In this document: in pieces, positions 26,049-34,441 of the stretch
How the letters are laid out: each line of letters opens with the position of its first letter
Position numbering within the stretch: position 1 is the first letter of the stretch
NCBI GenBank assembly: GCA_038237475.1
Contig: JBBRYS010000012.1
Location: 97,766-161,765 of the forward strand
Direction of reading: 5' to 3'
Source of the DNA: JAOAPY01 sp038237475
Lineage (GTDB): Bacteria; Acidobacteriota; Blastocatellia; Pyrinomonadales; Pyrinomonadaceae
Length of the DNA: 64,000 nucleotides
Position numbers and translations under genes: made by a program
The notes under the pieces: generated by a model
Told to the model about the DNA's origin: nothing
The model's database searches: none
Seen by the model: the letters and a program-made list of their open reading frames with translations, nothing else

Positions 26049-26585
26049 ATGAGAAACCCCAAGTTTCCAAGACTGCTGATTCTCGTTTTGTGTTTGGCTT
26101 TGCTGGCGTTGTTTGTTGCTTCACTGGCTGGCCCAAACCAGCCTGTCTCTGCACACCGGAGCCAGGGCGAAGCTAAACCAGCCTCAAGTCCAAGTCCGGC
26201 GGGCGCGCGACCCGCTCCAGACTTTTCCAAGAGCATTTGGGACTTGCCGGCCGACGCGGCCGACACGAAGAACCCGGTGGCCAGCAGTGACGAGGCGATT
26301 GCCAAGGGCAGGGAACTCTTCATGACGCGCAAGGGAAACTGTGCCTTCTGTCATGGTGACAACGGCGCCGGCAACGACGCGAATTTTGCGAAACTTAGAA
26401 GAAGACCTGCCGATCTATCGCGAGGCGCGTGGATGGTGAAGCTTTCCGACGGTGAGATTTACTGGAAGATCACCCGAGGTATCCCCGGCATCATGCCAGC
26501 ATCCGACGATCCCAAGATGACCGCGGAAGAGCGTTGGCAGTTGGTGAATTTCGTTCGCAGCCTGGCAAAGCCAGCGGTCAAGTAG
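26049..26585 (+). CDS. Exported monoheme cytochrome c (class I type)
   Basis: A 178-aa protein from an ATG preceded by AAGGAG. The N-terminus is a strong membrane/signal segment (LLILVLCLALLALFVASLAG), followed by a Pro/Ala/Ser-rich linker (~38-60). The cytochrome domain (~80-175) has one heme motif CAFCH at 98-102. A probable axial methionine lies at ~149 (GIPGIMPAS), followed by the usual C-terminal helix (EERWQLVNFVRSL). It should carry electrons in the periplasm, anchored to or released from the membrane. This build (GRELFMTRKGNCAFCHG...GIMPA) is like the small cytochromes that pair with alcohol/sugar dehydrogenases or oxidases, but no partner enzyme is adjacent. It seems monocistronic. 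Confidence 0.92.
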   Translation: MRNPKFPRLLILVLCLALLALFVASLAGPNQPVSAHRSQGEAKPASSPSPAGARPAPDFSKSIWDLPADAADTKNPVASSDEAIAKGRELFMTRKGNCAFCHGDNGAGNDANFAKLRRRPADLSRGAWMVKLSDGEIYWKITRGIPGIMPASDDPKMTAEERWQLVNFVRSLAKPAVK

Positions 26586-27067
26586 TCGTAATTGGGCTGC
26601 GCGGCGCGAATAAATCCAGCCTTGCTGAATCCCACCCCGCGTGAGCGAGTGGACGTTTCAAACCCAGCCTACCAGTCCTTAAACTGCGTTTGTAGATGTC
26701 GGGCGGACCAAATAATGAAAGGAAATGCGCGCTTTTCGGTCCTGATCGCGGGGAATGTATTGCATCAGCAGCGGCCGACCAAGCTACCTGGAACAACCAA
26801 GCGACAAATCCTTGACACGGATAGGTTGAGAAAACTAAGATGCGGCCCTCTAACGGAACTCACATTACTGTAGATGGATCTCCTTCCAGGCGCGCCGTAA
26901 GAGTTGGTTTGGCTCACGGATCATTATGGGGTCGCGCGGTGAGTTTGCAGCCAGAGAGGGCACTACCCGAAGTGCCGAAGTAATTCAAGAGACTGAAAAT
27001 CAACCATCAGCCAGTCTCTTGAGATTTGACGTGACTCAACTTAGCGTCGCCGCGGGGTGTCGTCGTC
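26586..27067. other. 482-bp leader region of the protease operon
   Basis: This region lies between the cytochrome gene and the first protease gene. A promoter-like pair is annotated at 26812-26841. An open frame from an ATG at 26926 runs 91 codons into the protease gene in another frame. It has no clear ribosome site and unlikely composition, so I do not call it. The stretch from the promoter to 27068 would be a leader of roughly 220 bases; I see no known riboswitch in it. Confidence 0.5.
26812..26841 (+). promoter_or_regulatory. Candidate sigma-70 promoter for the protease/giant-protein operon
   Basis: A perfect -35 box TTGACA (26812-26817) is followed after 18 bp by TAAGAT (26836-26841), four of six matches to TATAAT. 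It points to the seven-gene operon that starts at 27068, about 220 bp downstream. The assignment is by consensus only. Confidence 0.4.
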
Positions 27068-27727
27068 ATGATGCCGCAACCACCATCAGGAGCGGGAATC
27101 GTCAACGCGAAAGGCGTGACCGGAACACTCGGCTGCCTTGCCTACACATTACACGATGGGTGCCCGGTGTTGTTGAGCACTTGGCATGTCCTTTTTGGTG
27201 AGGCTGCTCGCGAAGATAGCGCGGTCTGGTGGGTTAAAGAATCCACTGACGGATCCGGCTTGTCAGGTATCGGAAGGACTTTATACGGCAAGCTCGGCAC
27301 AGTGGAATTCGCCGGCGAAGACTATTATGTCGACTGCGCCGTCGCTTCCTTTCATAAATCCACGACAACTTCTAAAAGCCCGACGTTAATAACCGATTAC
27401 GGTACGGCCCAGGTAGGCGACGTGGTAAGGAAGAGTGGCGCCGCAACCGGAACTACGCGCGGAACCATCATCGATGTCACGTACTCGGATCCCGCAGTCA
27501 CCAAGGGCCGGCGCACTCCGCGACAACTCCTCGTAAAATCCTTGCATGAAGAAAAAGTATTTTCAGCAGAGGGAGATTCGGGCGCCATTGTTGTCGACGC
27601 TGCAAACAAGGCGGTCGGTCTGCTCTGGGGTACTAACATAAGCGGACAAGGAATTGCTTGTCCTATCGCACCCGTACTCTATGCGATGAACATTACACTC
27701 GAGCCACGGGCGCTCCTGTCCCGATAA
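27068..27727 (+). CDS. Trypsin-fold serine protease, short form, no signal peptide
   Basis: A 219-aa protein opening MMPQPPSGAG, with no signal peptide. The full triad of the S1/chymotrypsin fold can be placed: His40 in LSTWHVLFG, Asp89 in VDCAVASF, and Ser171 in AEGDSGAIVV. GTLGCLAYT just before the His strand is the entry strand found in a bacterial group of trypsin-like peptidases. Unlike the two paralogues downstream it lacks the ~90-residue N-terminal domain and the ~140-residue C-terminal helical domain, so it is the bare catalytic core. Frame stops just upstream (for example at 27032-27034) exclude a longer start. It is the first gene of a seven-gene operon, 57 bp before the next protease. 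The substrate is unknown; the downstream giant proteins are candidates. Confidence 0.85.
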   Translation: MMPQPPSGAGIVNAKGVTGTLGCLAYTLHDGCPVLLSTWHVLFGEAAREDSAVWWVKESTDGSGLSGIGRTLYGKLGTVEFAGEDYYVDCAVASFHKSTTTSKSPTLITDYGTAQVGDVVRKSGAATGTTRGTIIDVTYSDPAVTKGRRTPRQLLVKSLHEEKVFSAEGDSGAIVVDAANKAVGLLWGTNISGQGIACPIAPVLYAMNITLEPRALLSR

Positions 27728-27784
27728 CGCGGCGCTCATTTAGCAATTCGTCGCTCACTTTTCTTTTGGAGTCTCATTCTCTAA

Positions 27785-29332
27785 ATGAAAACCAACGATC
27801 AACTCAAGGGCGAAAACGAAGCCATCCGCTCGATGCTGGAGCGTGGGGTTGAGGCCAGGCTGTTGGCTATACCCAATGTGTTGCACGTCAGTGTCGGAGT
27901 AAAAGAAACGGATGGGAAGTTAACTGACCAGCTTTGTGTTCGCGTCTATGTGAAGGAGAAAAAAGACCTCGCGGCCGTGCCTGCTGATGAGGTCATCCCC
28001 GCAGAAATCAATGGCATCCCCACCGATGTCAACGTTGTAGGGCAGTTTGAATTCAGCGACGACAACACCAGATACCGGCCGATTAAGGGCGGCATTCAGA
28101 TTTCAAACCGCATTATTGTCTTGAATGATGCGGGCACGGGCACGCAAATGTCGCGCGGAACGCTGGGTTGCATCGCCATTGACACGACCGATAATGCGCC
28201 AGTGATGTTGAGTAACTGGCACGTGCTTTACGGAAGCTCCGGCCGCACGGGCGATAAGGTCTATCAGCCGCCGCCAACCTCACTTCCACGCGTCGCACTG
28301 GGCGACTTGCCCGTACGTCCGACGGATGATGCCGACAAAATCGGGGTCCTGCGCCGGCGGGAGATCAGCAACAATGTGGATGGCGCAATTGCCGCCATCG
28401 ACGTCTCATCCTGCTGCCATTGCTGCGGCATCCACTTTTCAAATGAGATTAGCGGTCTCAGCGTTGCCGGCCGCCCACCACGCAACACGATTGTGGGCGA
28501 TCAACGGGCCACCAGCGGTATGACGGTCTTCAAAGTAGGGAAATCGACTGGCCGAACGGAAGGGATTGTGCTCGACGATAATTATCCCTCGTTTGCCATC
28601 ACAAAGGACGGCAGCACACATACCTTCACCGGCCAAATTGCGATCCAACACACTGACCCCACCAAGCCTTTCAGTGCCCACGGCGATTCTGGATCGGTGA
28701 TCATCAATCTCGAGAACAAGATCGTTGGTCTTCTTTTCGCTGCCGGTAAGCAAATGACAGTCAAGGGCACGACGCGGCCATTTGCGACCATCGCGAACCA
28801 TATCAGCGATGTGTTGACCGCCTTAAAGATTCGCATCCCTTACTCGCCTGATGTGAAAGTAACTTCCGGCGAGACGCTGCGTGACTTTTCACCGGTATTC
28901 GAAGCGCCGATTCCGGGACCCTATCGCGTCTTTCGCGAACGACTGCAGGCTAACGAAGTCACGGCGAAGCTATTTGCGATTGGGCAGCGCCACAGCGACG
29001 AGATCACTTATCTTGTCAATCATTGTCGACCGGTCACGGTCGCCTGGCGTCGCGCCCAGGGACCGGCGTTTCTGGCAACTGTAATGAATGCTGTCCGCGA
29101 CGGTCACTATCGCCTGCCGGCGCAGATTAAGGGAGTCACTCCTTCTGAACTGTTAGAACGAATGAAAGCGGTTCTGAGCAAGTCCGGCAGTCCTGCTCTC
29201 CGCCAGGCGATGAGCTCGAGCGAGGTTGATCTGAAGAAGATGTTTCAGAGTTGCGACAATCTAAACGATCTCATGGCGCGGATGTCAGCCGATCAAGTTC
29301 TGATTCAATTGCTTGAAGGTGCGGACCAATGA
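27785..29332 (+). CDS. Trypsin-fold serine protease with N- and C-terminal accessory domains
   Basis: A 515-aa protein with no signal peptide. Residues ~25-88 form an alpha/beta N-terminal domain (VLHVSVGVKETDG, CVRVYVKEKK, IPTDVNVVGQ) common in front of bacterial trypsin-like peptidases of this group. The protease core has His146 (LSNWHVLYG), Asp199 (NNVDGAIAAI) and Ser302 (AHGDSGSVII). A tight Cys cluster CCHCC (210-214) follows the Asp strand directly and could bind a metal. Residues ~375-515 form a helical domain shared with the next gene (NHCRPVTVAWRRAQGPAF, IKGV, LLERM). The stop overlaps the next start as ATGA. Probably a cytoplasmic protease that works with its paralogue; the target is not known. 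Confidence 0.88.
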   Translation: MKTNDQLKGENEAIRSMLERGVEARLLAIPNVLHVSVGVKETDGKLTDQLCVRVYVKEKKDLAAVPADEVIPAEINGIPTDVNVVGQFEFSDDNTRYRPIKGGIQISNRIIVLNDAGTGTQMSRGTLGCIAIDTTDNAPVMLSNWHVLYGSSGRTGDKVYQPPPTSLPRVALGDLPVRPTDDADKIGVLRRREISNNVDGAIAAIDVSSCCHCCGIHFSNEISGLSVAGRPPRNTIVGDQRATSGMTVFKVGKSTGRTEGIVLDDNYPSFAITKDGSTHTFTGQIAIQHTDPTKPFSAHGDSGSVIINLENKIVGLLFAAGKQMTVKGTTRPFATIANHISDVLTALKIRIPYSPDVKVTSGETLRDFSPVFEAPIPGPYRVFRERLQANEVTAKLFAIGQRHSDEITYLVNHCRPVTVAWRRAQGPAFLATVMNAVRDGHYRLPAQIKGVTPSELLERMKAVLSKSGSPALRQAMSSSEVDLKKMFQSCDNLNDLMARMSADQVLIQLLEGADQ

Positions 29333-31068
29333 GCGAGCCGACGAAAAACAACACCCACATACTGGGAAATCAGCCGGCCTTCCAGGAAGCATATGAGCGG
29401 GCGAGGGAGCAGTTTGCCAGGATAGATGGTGTTGTCGGAGTGGCCTTCGGACAGAAAAAGACAGCGGGGCAGTACAAAGATGATATCGCGATTGTTGTGT
29501 ACGTAAGGGAAAAGAAGGATCCGCTGGACTTGCCGGCAGACCAAATCATACCAGCTGCTTTCGAAGGCTATCCGACGGACGTGCGCATTGTGCGCCAGAG
29601 AAAGTTTGACGTATGCGATAACACAGCCAAGTTCGAAACGATTCAGGGCGGCATTCAGATCGCGGGGCGGATGGATGCGACGGGCCACTTCTTTATGGGC
29701 ACGCTTGGTTGCATAGTCAAAAAGCGAGGGGATAGTGGCCGGGAGAATGTGTATCTGCTAAGCAATCTTCACGTCCTCTACGGTCATGGCGCCACCGACA
29801 AGGACACAATCTATCACCCTTTCCCTCCGTCACCTGACACTTCAAAGTTTGTGGATCCGGGGCCGCACGTCGCCCTGGGGCGTACGCAAACGGATGCCAA
29901 ATTTGGAAACATCGATTTCTTCCCTGAGGGCGCCGGCGCCCCAATACAGGTCTACGTCGATTGCGCTATTGCGAGGATCGATATCGACAGCAAGTGTTGC
30001 GGCAGCACCTGTACTAAGGACGACATAAAACATGACGAGACAATCATTGAGCTTCAGTTGTTTAAAGTAGGCGCGACACTGACGAACTATATTGGCGGAG
30101 TGAGAAGCGTCATCAACGATACCTCGATACTGTCCAAAAAAGTTTATAAAGTGGGACGCACTACTGGCCGCACAGTAGGTATTGTAAGGGTGATTAATGC
30201 GCCGGCGGATGCACCACCCGATCCCCGAAATCCTGCCGGACCTCCAACCGCCGCGGTAAATACTATTGAGATTGATTTCGACGTGACCTCGGCCGCCGGT
30301 GGCGTCAATTGCAAAGGCAACGCACGATTTACTGAAGAGGGGGATTCGGGCTCGCTGGTGCTCGATGAGAACGGCCGCGCCATTGGCCTGCATTCGCTAG
30401 GCGCTCCGCCGGGCTCACCAAACGCGTTTCCTTCCAATGCCTGTCACATTGTGCCGGTACTTGAGAGCCTCAAGATCTGCCTTCCCACCAAAGATGGCAC
30501 AGACCACGGTTGTTGCGCTGCTACTGACGGGAGTGGGATTGCACCACCTCCACTCTCGGGACTCGGAGACTTTGAAATACCGGATGGCGAAATTGTCTTT
30601 GCATCACACGAAGCTGGAGCCATTCAGGAACGCTCGCCAGGGTTTCCCGATCTGGTTCCGTTATCCACCAGCGAAGTAGATCATATGCGTGAACTTTTGG
30701 CTGCCTTGCGAGAGGGCGAGAAGGGACGGGAGTTGCATGACGCATTCGGTGACGTGCGACGCGAGATTGGCTATCTGATTCGTAACTGTCGCCCTGTAAA
30801 AGTCGCTTGGCATCGCCACCAGGGACCGGCGTTTTTTGCTCACGTGCTTAATCACATCAAAGGGAATACCAGCGAAGTGCCGCGTGAAGTTAAGGGGATA
30901 TCGCGCGAGGTCCTACTGGATCGCATGGCGGAAGCGCTTAAAGTGCACGGCAGTAATCCGGTGCGGCGGGCGGTCGAGAAGTATAGCCGCGAATTCAGGT
31001 CGGTTATCCCCGAACTCAACAGCGCCCAGGATTGCATTCGTTATCTGCGCGAAAAGGGAGACTCATGA
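29329..31068 (+). CDS. Trypsin-fold serine protease, paralogue of the preceding gene
   Basis: A 579-aa protein whose ATG overlaps the previous stop by 4 bp. It has the same plan as its neighbour: N-terminal domain (~30-90; GVVGVAFGQKK, DDIAIVVYVREKKD), protease core with His148 (LSNLHVLYG), Asp211 (VDCAIARI) and Ser340 (EEGDSGSLVL), and C-terminal helical domain (~430-579; RNCRPVKVAWHRHQGPAF, VKGISREVLLDRM). A Cys cluster (C223, C224, C228) again follows the Asp strand. A ~45-residue Pro-rich insert (DAPPDPRNPAGPP) lies between the Asp and Ser parts and is absent from the paralogue. No signal peptide. Divergence outside the core suggests an old duplication with split roles. It is coupled by ATGA to the DUF6603-like gene. 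Confidence 0.88.
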   Translation: MSEPTKNNTHILGNQPAFQEAYERAREQFARIDGVVGVAFGQKKTAGQYKDDIAIVVYVREKKDPLDLPADQIIPAAFEGYPTDVRIVRQRKFDVCDNTAKFETIQGGIQIAGRMDATGHFFMGTLGCIVKKRGDSGRENVYLLSNLHVLYGHGATDKDTIYHPFPPSPDTSKFVDPGPHVALGRTQTDAKFGNIDFFPEGAGAPIQVYVDCAIARIDIDSKCCGSTCTKDDIKHDETIIELQLFKVGATLTNYIGGVRSVINDTSILSKKVYKVGRTTGRTVGIVRVINAPADAPPDPRNPAGPPTAAVNTIEIDFDVTSAAGGVNCKGNARFTEEGDSGSLVLDENGRAIGLHSLGAPPGSPNAFPSNACHIVPVLESLKICLPTKDGTDHGCCAATDGSGIAPPPLSGLGDFEIPDGEIVFASHEAGAIQERSPGFPDLVPLSTSEVDHMRELLAALREGEKGRELHDAFGDVRREIGYLIRNCRPVKVAWHRHQGPAFFAHVLNHIKGNTSEVPREVKGISREVLLDRMAEALKVHGSNPVRRAVEKYSREFRSVIPELNSAQDCIRYLREKGDS

Positions 31069-34000
31069 GCGCCACGCCCGGCACAATTGAGTTGATTGCG
31101 ATTGAGCTGGCCAAACTTCTGCGGCCGCTTCAGGATGAATTGGGCACGCCCGCGCAGGCGAAAGCCTTCCTCGCGAGCATGGGCTTTTCTCTTAACGACG
31201 GTCAGGTGGGCGGCCTGAGCGGCCAGATAACTATCGTCGCCAACGACACCGGTGATCTGATCGCCATCGTGCGCGATCTGATTAAAGCCATTGACGATGA
31301 AAACTTTGGCACCATCACCACCAAAAGCGTCGCCGGCATAGTCAAGATTGCCGACATCCTCAACCACATCAAGCCACTCAGTAACCAGATCTCAGTGCAT
31401 GTCGGCCTCCCGGCCACAGAAGTAGCGCGTCGTGTTTTTGACTTTCTCCTCTTCAAATACCTGGAAGGCGCGCAGGGTCTTAATGACATGCTGGAATTGA
31501 CGGGGTTGCTCGACCGCCAGGATCACAACGAAGACTCAGTGGATCCCGCTCATCCTCCTTTCAGCGTCACCACCTATCACTTCGACCAAATAGGTAACTG
31601 GTTTACGAATCCCGGCGCGCAGATCAAGACAATGTACGGGTGGGGCAATAACAATTTTAGCGGTTTGGAATTATTCACTAAGATCGAGCACATCGTCGCT
31701 CGCTCCGGGCTGCCGGTAATCCTGGACGACTCTAATCCGGCGGCGCCCCTACTCGACGTTGTGGCCCTGGAGCTGAAGCCAAAAACCGATGTGACGCCGC
31801 CCGGCCTGCAGGTCAAGCTCAAGCACAAACTTTCTTCGGGCCCACAAACAATCCCTCTGGGTGAGGACGCTCGCATCGAGTTGAAGGTCGATGCAGCCAC
31901 GCCCGCAGATACAGGGCTGACGGTATTGCCCAACGGCAAGATCACCTTTCAACCGCCCTCAGCTGGCAGCGCCATCAGCGGCGATTTCACCATCAAAGTA
32001 ATCGCAAAGAGGACCGCTCCGCCTGCGCCATTCATTCTTTTTGGCCAGGCCGGGGCCAGCCGTTTAGAACTTGGCCAGTTCACATTCATCACCGGCGCTA
32101 GGGTTACCTGGGACGGCAGCAAAGCAGTTGGCGACTTTTTACTGGAAGCAGATGCCGAAAATCTGAAGGTCGTCATCGATACGACTAAAGGCGATGGGTT
32201 CCTGACAAAAATTCTGCCCGGGATGCAGTTCGAAGCCGATTTCAGCATACAGGTAGGCGTTTCGTCCGAGCGGGGCTTTTACTTTAGCGGCAGCAGCGCT
32301 CTCGAAGTCAGAATCCCGGCGCACGTCGAGCTGGGACCAATTTCGATTGAAGCCTTGACCCTCGGTGCGAAACTCGAAGCCGGCAAGATTCCGCTAAGTG
32401 TCGGCGCGGATATCAAGGCGGCGCTGGGACCGCTGGTGGCGGTGGTTGAGAACATAGGTGTGACCGCAACGTTCTCGTTCCCGCCCGGCAACAGCGGCAA
32501 TCTCGGACCGCTGCAGTTCGATATTGGTTTCAAACCGCCCAATGGTGTGGGCCTGTCGATCGACGCTGGGGTAATCAAGGGGGGTGGCTTTTTACACCTC
32601 GATTTTGATAAGGGTGAATACTTCGGCGCGCTCGAGCTCTCTTTTCAGGATGTCATCACCCTTAAGGCAATCGGCATCATCAACACAAAGATGCCGGATG
32701 GGAGCAAGGGCTTTGCTCTGTTGATTCTGGTCACTGCCGAATTCACGCCGATACAACTCGGATTTGGTTTTACTTTGATCGGAGTAGGCGGACTGTTGGC
32801 CCTCAATCGTTCGCTTGATACCGAAGCACTGCGGACCGGAGTGAGGACCGGCGCCGTCAACAGCATACTTTTTCCGAAGGACATCGTCGCCAATATCAGC
32901 AAGATAATTAGCGACCTCAAGACTATATTTCCGATCGTCGAGGGACACTTTGTGATTGGCCCAATGGGCAAGCTCGGCTGGGGCACGCCGGCGTTGATCA
33001 CGCTAGAGATTGGAGTGATTCTCGATATTCCGCGGCCGATGTTTGTCATTCTCGGAGTGCTGCGCTGCATCCTGCCGGCAGAGGAGTTGCCGATACTGCA
33101 GCTGCAGGTGAATTTTGCCGGAGGCATAGACTTTGGCGAGGGACTAATCTGGTTTGACGCCAGCCTGTACGATTCGCATTTACTGGTATTCACGCTGACA
33201 GGCGACATGGCCTTGCGGATCGGTTGGGGCTCGCAGGCAATCTTTGTCCTGTCAGTGGGCGGTTTCCACCCGGCCTTTAACGAAGTGCCGCCGGATCTGC
33301 GCAGCATGAAGCGCATGAGCATTTCGTTGTTGTCCGGCGACAATCCGCGCATCACCATCTCGACATATTTTGCGATCACTTCAAACTCCGTGCAGTCCGG
33401 AGCGCGCGTTGAGCTGTATGCCGAAGCCTGCGGTTTCAATATCTACGGGTTTCTCGGCTATGACCTGCTGGTCCAATTCAACCCATTCCACTTCATTGCC
33501 ACGATCGCCGCTGGACTCGCTCTGCGGGAGGGCACGGACGTTCTGTTTGGCATCAGCGTGAGCGGCGAACTGTCCGGACCGCAACCGTGGCGTGCGCACG
33601 GTTCGGCGAGCTTCTCAATTCTGTTCTTTGAGGTGTCAATCGATTTCGATGTTACCTGGGGAGATGACGCACCTGCTCAACTCGAACAGACGGTGGATGT
33701 CTTCCCAATTGTAAAGACAGCACTGAACGACGATCGCAACTGGGTCGCAACTTTCCCCTCCAACACGCATGCCACGGTGACGTTGAAGCAGATCGAGCAG
33801 GCGCCCGCCAGCATCGTGCTGCATCCTTTCGGCGTGCTCGCTGTCAGCCAGAAGGTAGTGCCGCTCGGCGTTGAAATTAATAAGTTTGGAAACCAAAGGC
33901 CTGCCGGCGCTACGAAATTCGAACTGACCTTTGGCGGTGGCGGGACCAGCGAAGTGCGGGAAGAGTTCGCGATGGCGAACTTCCTGAAGATGAAGGACAG

Positions 34001-34439
34001 CGAAAAGATTTCGCGCAAGTCATTCGAGAAGCTGCGCAGCGGTCTTCGTTTTGCTACCGGCGATAGTTCTCAATACGGCGCCAACGTACAAAAGGAAGTT
34101 AATTACGAGCTCAGTTATGTGCATAAGAAGAAGGGCCTGACGACGCGAGGAGGCCTGATGAGCATGTTGAGCTCGGTGTTCTCAATGCTGTCTAAAGGCG
34201 GGTCGATCGCAAAGAACAGTTACTCAGTCAGTAAGTTCTCAGGCGCCACGCCGCCGGCCCGTGTGGAAACCGGATTGGCGGAGTACCTGGTCGTGAACAC
34301 CAGCGACCTTTCATTGCATGCGCCCGATATGGTGGCCACGACATCGACCGAAGCCTACATGTTGCACGATCAGTTGTTAGCCGGAGATCCGTCGTTGAAA
34401 GGCAAAGTGATGGTGGTTGCCAGTCACGAGCTAAATTAA
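31065..34439 (+). CDS. Large beta-rich protein, DUF6603-like, unknown function
   Basis: The ATG at 31065 overlaps the previous stop (ATGA) and has GGGAG 6 bases before it; a TTG at 31032 is rejected. The 1124-aa product has a helical N-terminal part (~1-160; ELIAIELAKLLRPLQDEL). A long middle part (~330-860) alternates hydrophobic and Gly residues in short strands (LGPISIEALTLGAKLEAG, VGLSIDAGVIKGGGFLHLDF, LGFGFTLIGVGGLLALNR). This looks like a large beta-solenoid, beta-barrel or lipid-transfer-like sheet, and it matches my memory of DUF6603 proteins. The C-terminus (~880-1124) is mixed and basic. No signal peptide and no enzyme motif. It is probably a structural component of whatever the operon builds. 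Confidence 0.8.
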   Translation: MSATPGTIELIAIELAKLLRPLQDELGTPAQAKAFLASMGFSLNDGQVGGLSGQITIVANDTGDLIAIVRDLIKAIDDENFGTITTKSVAGIVKIADILNHIKPLSNQISVHVGLPATEVARRVFDFLLFKYLEGAQGLNDMLELTGLLDRQDHNEDSVDPAHPPFSVTTYHFDQIGNWFTNPGAQIKTMYGWGNNNFSGLELFTKIEHIVARSGLPVILDDSNPAAPLLDVVALELKPKTDVTPPGLQVKLKHKLSSGPQTIPLGEDARIELKVDAATPADTGLTVLPNGKITFQPPSAGSAISGDFTIKVIAKRTAPPAPFILFGQAGASRLELGQFTFITGARVTWDGSKAVGDFLLEADAENLKVVIDTTKGDGFLTKILPGMQFEADFSIQVGVSSERGFYFSGSSALEVRIPAHVELGPISIEALTLGAKLEAGKIPLSVGADIKAALGPLVAVVENIGVTATFSFPPGNSGNLGPLQFDIGFKPPNGVGLSIDAGVIKGGGFLHLDFDKGEYFGALELSFQDVITLKAIGIINTKMPDGSKGFALLILVTAEFTPIQLGFGFTLIGVGGLLALNRSLDTEALRTGVRTGAVNSILFPKDIVANISKIISDLKTIFPIVEGHFVIGPMGKLGWGTPALITLEIGVILDIPRPMFVILGVLRCILPAEELPILQLQVNFAGGIDFGEGLIWFDASLYDSHLLVFTLTGDMALRIGWGSQAIFVLSVGGFHPAFNEVPPDLRSMKRMSISLLSGDNPRITISTYFAITSNSVQSGARVELYAEACGFNIYGFLGYDLLVQFNPFHFIATIAAGLALREGTDVLFGISVSGELSGPQPWRAHGSASFSILFFEVSIDFDVTWGDDAPAQLEQTVDVFPIVKTALNDDRNWVATFPSNTHATVTLKQIEQAPASIVLHPFGVLAVSQKVVPLGVEINKFGNQRPAGATKFELTFGGGGTSEVREEFAMANFLKMKDSEKISRKSFEKLRSGLRFATGDSSQYGANVQKEVNYELSYVHKKKGLTTRGGLMSMLSSVFSMLSKGGSIAKNSYSVSKFSGATPPARVETGLAEYLVVNTSDLSLHAPDMVATTSTEAYMLHDQLLAGDPSLKGKVMVVASHELN

Positions 34440-34441
34440 CC

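Noticed and set aside
26926..27201. 91-codon frame ahead of the first protease
   Set aside because: No ribosome site, ends inside the protease gene in another frame, and the residues do not resemble the N-terminal domain of the paralogues.
32645..33439. 264-codon minus-strand frame inside the 1124-aa gene
   Set aside because: Rich in Ser, Pro and Arg as expected of an antisense shadow, with no start signal; the plus-strand gene is coupled to its neighbours.
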